Source of the DNA: Pseudomonadota bacterium
GTDB taxonomy: Bacteria > Pseudomonadota > Gammaproteobacteria > Xanthomonadales > Rhodanobacteraceae
Direction of reading: 5' to 3'
Length of the DNA stretch: 7,612 nucleotides
NCBI GenBank assembly: GCA_021783385.1
Contig: JAJXTX010000123.1
Span: 1-7,612, forward strand
The notes under the pieces were generated by a model. It made no database searches. It saw only the letters and a list, made by a program, of their open reading frames with translations, and was not told the DNA's origin. Position 1 is the stretch's first letter. The number at the start of each line of letters is the position of its first letter. The translations under genes were made by a program, and so were the position numbers. Shown here piece by piece: positions 5,827-7,612 of the stretch.

Positions 5827-7224
5827 ATGCGCCGATCGACACCGATACTCTGCCTGCTCCTGCTCGCCAGCGGGCACGCCAGTGCCGCTGCTTCACCGCC
5901 GCCCGCCGTACCGCGCGAACAGCCCGAGCTGACGGCGCTGGCCGGCGCGCCGAGCGAGGCGCAGCTGCGCGCCACCATCACCAAGCTGGTGAGCTTCGGC
6001 ACCCGCCACACGCTGTCCGATACGAAGTCCGACACACGCGGCATCGGTGCTGCGCGGCGCTGGGTGAAGTCGCGCTTCGAGGCGATCTCGCGCGACTGCG
6101 GTGGCTGCCTGGAAGTGGTGACGCCCTCGCAGATGGTCAGCGGCGAGCGCATCCCGACCCCGACCGAGGTGATGGACGTGGTCGCGATCAAGCGCGGCAC
6201 GGGCGATCCGAAGCGCGTCATCGTGATGACCGGCCATCTCGATTCGCGCGTCACCGACATCATGAACAGCCGCAGCGACGCCCCCGGCGCCAACGACGAT
6301 GCCTCCGGCGTCGCCGCGCTGATGGAAGCGGCACGGCTGCTGTCGAAGCAGCACAACGATGCCACCGTGGTGTTCGCCGCGCTGTCCGGCGAGGAGCAGG
6401 GCCTCTACGGCGGCAAGGTGCTGGCCGACTACGCGGTGGCGCAGGGCTGGCAGGTCGAGGCCGACCTCAACAACGACATCATCGGCAACAGCCAGGGCCT
6501 GAACGGCGATATCGGCAACACCAGCGTGCGCGTGTTCTCCGAAGGCACCAAGAGCAACGAGAGCCCGGCGCAGGCCGCCTACCGCCGCTATCACGGCGGC
6601 GAGGTGGATTCGCCCTCGCGCAATCTGGCGCGCTACATGTCGCGCCTGGCCGACCGCTACCTGCCCGACCTGCGCGTGCGGATGATCTACCGCACCGATC
6701 GCTTCGGCCGCGGCGGCGACCAGGTGGAGTTTCTGCAGGCCGGCTTCCCCGCCGTGCGCGTGACCGAGGCACACGAGAACTACACCCGCCAGCACCAGGA
6801 TCTGCGCACCGTCGACGGCGTGCATTACGGCGACATGCTCGACGGCATCGACTTCCGCTACCTCGCCCACGTCACCGCGCTCAATACCCTCACCATGGCC
6901 GCGCTCAGCCGTGCGCCGGCACCGCCCACCGGCGTGAGCATCGCCGGCGCGGTGACCGACGACACCAGCGTGCGCTGGAACAAGGTGCCCGGCGCGGCCG
7001 GCTACCGTGTGCACTGGCGCGACACCACCGCGCCGCAGTGGCAGTACGCGCGCGCCGTGGGCGATGTCGACCATGCGCTGCTCAAGGACGTGGTGATCGA
7101 CGACTGGTTCTTCGGCGTGTCGTCGGTCTCGGCCGACGGCTACGAGAGCCCGGTGGTATTCCCCGGCTATGCCGGCAGCTTCGAGCGCTCGCCGCCGCCC
7201 GCGCCAGCCAGCGCCAAACCGTGA
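5827..7224 (+). CDS. Secreted M28-family zinc metallopeptidase with fibronectin-III-like C-terminal domain
   Basis: A 465-residue exported exopeptidase, expected to remove N-terminal residues from peptides in the periplasm or outside the cell. The signal peptide is MRRSTPILCLLLLASGHASA (about 1-20). The two-zinc site of family M28 can be followed through the sequence: H137 in GHLDS, with D139 beside it; D157 in GANDDASG (bridging ligand); E189/E190 in SGEEQGLYG (general base and ligand); D217 in NNDIIG; and H323 in RQHQDLRT. All the expected residues are present, so the enzyme should be active. The catalytic domain covers about 45-360. Residues about 366-455 look like a fibronectin type III module (SVRWNKVPGAAGYRVHWR), ending in a Pro/Ala-rich tail. 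Related proteins are usually annotated as M28 aminopeptidase; substrate preference cannot be read from sequence. It has its own ribosome binding site after the preceding terminator, so it is probably a separate transcription unit, although no convincing promoter was seen in the short gap. Confidence 0.93.
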   Translation: MRRSTPILCLLLLASGHASAAASPPPAVPREQPELTALAGAPSEAQLRATITKLVSFGTRHTLSDTKSDTRGIGAARRWVKSRFEAISRDCGGCLEVVTPSQMVSGERIPTPTEVMDVVAIKRGTGDPKRVIVMTGHLDSRVTDIMNSRSDAPGANDDASGVAALMEAARLLSKQHNDATVVFAALSGEEQGLYGGKVLADYAVAQGWQVEADLNNDIIGNSQGLNGDIGNTSVRVFSEGTKSNESPAQAAYRRYHGGEVDSPSRNLARYMSRLADRYLPDLRVRMIYRTDRFGRGGDQVEFLQAGFPAVRVTEAHENYTRQHQDLRTVDGVHYGDMLDGIDFRYLAHVTALNTLTMAALSRAPAPPTGVSIAGAVTDDTSVRWNKVPGAAGYRVHWRDTTAPQWQYARAVGDVDHALLKDVVIDDWFFGVSSVSADGYESPVVFPGYAGSFERSPPPAPASAKP

Positions 7225-7228
7225 ATGC

Positions 7229-7259
7229 CGACGGGGTGCTGATGAACGGCACCCCGTCG
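7229..7259. terminator. Hairpin between convergent genes, possible bidirectional terminator
   Basis: CGACGGGGTGC (7229-7239) and GCACCCCGTCG (7249-7259) form a perfect 11-bp stem with a 9-nt loop. It starts 5 nt after the M28 stop codon and ends 21 nt before the stop of the opposing gene. Neither side has a T-run, so the assignment rests on stem quality and position. Confidence 0.55.
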
Positions 7260-7280
7260 CGCGCGAATCATCGATGCAAC

Positions 7281-7612
7281 TCAGCGGCCGCTGGATGAGG
7301 CGCTCGCCGGCGGCGCCGGCTCGTCCGGCTTGCCCTGTTCCGGCTTGCCTTCGCCCATCGCGCCCATCTTCACGTGCCCGCGGGACGGCGCGTTGACCGG
7401 GCTGGCCCGGCCGCTTTTAGCCGCATCGCCACCGCGGGTATAGACGATCTGCTGATCGCCCTGACAATGGCCCACCACCTTGCCACCCGCTGGTGTCTGA
7501 TTCGCCGGCACCACCGCCAGCGTGAAGCCCGACACCCCCTTGGCCTTGATCCTGGCGTCGATGCCGGCTTTCACCGTATCGCACGAGGCGTGCGCCAGCA
7601 TCGGCAGAAACA
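7281..7612 (-). CDS. DUF1161-family small exported protein, N-terminus cut by the right edge
   Basis: The frame enters from the right edge with FLPMLAHAS, the end of a signal peptide hydrophobic core, so the true start lies beyond the window and the ATG at 7601 is internal. The mature part starts CDTVKAGIDARIKAKGVSGF and continues TLAVVP...GGKVVGHCQGDQQIVYTR, the pattern I associate with DUF1161: a Cys at the mature N-terminus, the ID.KI.AKGV helix, and a second Cys in a GxC context, probably forming a disulfide. Family proteins are usually about 75-95 residues and end near the IVYTR motif. Here roughly 55 further residues follow (Gly/Lys/Pro/Glu/Ala/Ser-rich, ending SASSSGR), predicted to be disordered. 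The molecular function of DUF1161 is unknown. The gene converges with the M28 gene. Confidence 0.78.
   Translation of the reverse strand, partial: FLPMLAHASCDTVKAGIDARIKAKGVSGFTLAVVPANQTPAGGKVVGHCQGDQQIVYTRGGDAAKSGRASPVNAPSRGHVKMGAMGEGKPEQGKPDEPAPPASASSSGR

Noticed and set aside
5893..7074. 393-codon antisense frame opposite the M28 gene
   Set aside because: His/Ala/Gly/Val-rich translation without recognisable motifs, whereas the plus-strand frame has the complete M28 metal site.
5742..7298. 518-codon plus-strand frame overlapping the M28 gene
   Set aside because: The translation is Arg-dominated low-complexity sequence in the wrong frame of a well-supported peptidase gene.

Overview
This is a GC-rich bacterial window. 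Its secreted-protein repertoire and terminator style suggest a gammaproteobacterium of the Xanthomonadaceae/Rhodanobacteraceae type (Rhodanobacter, Dyella, Luteibacter or a relative). That placement is inferred from gene content and composition and was not tested by any search. Four genes are well supported as exported or cell-envelope proteins; one flavoprotein gene only enters the window at its left edge.

Layout from left to right. At 1-65 (minus) are the first codons of an FAD/NAD-binding oxidoreductase that runs off the left edge; its dinucleotide-binding glycine motif is visible. At about 72-665 (plus) is a badly decayed gene. Its pieces, in two reading frames, resemble successive segments of the DUF1501 family, including the typical C-terminal end. 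At 666-1135 there is no convincing gene, only a few dyads and a weak promoter candidate. At 1136-3256 (plus) is a complete 706-aa autotransporter with a signal peptide, a short Gly/Asn/Thr-rich passenger and a C-terminal beta-barrel. Two perfect hairpins follow. At 3257-3747 is a 491-nt intergenic region with an AT-rich island and several strong stem-loops, one pair of which could form a small RNA or an attenuating leader. At 3748-5646 (plus) is a secreted 632-aa multidomain protein: a putative metalloprotease-like domain with an HEYAE motif, a PKD domain and a C-terminal beta-sandwich-like domain, followed by a strong intrinsic terminator. At 5827-7224 (plus) is a secreted M28-family zinc peptidase with a fibronectin-III-like tail. 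At 7281-7612 (minus, convergent) is a small exported DUF1161-type protein, cut by the right edge, with an unusual low-complexity tail. A perfect 11-bp hairpin lies between the two convergent genes.

How the parts may work together. Every gene whose N-terminus is fully visible, other than the flavoprotein, begins with a Sec-type signal peptide, so this is a patch devoted to surface and extracellular functions. The putative HEYAE protease and the M28 exopeptidase could act in sequence on external protein, first cutting it and then trimming peptides, but they are separated by a good terminator and are probably transcribed independently. No mobile element, CRISPR array, tRNA or rRNA was seen. The least explained parts are the structured leader before the HEYAE protein, the biochemical identity of that protein, and the collapsed DUF1501 remnant.
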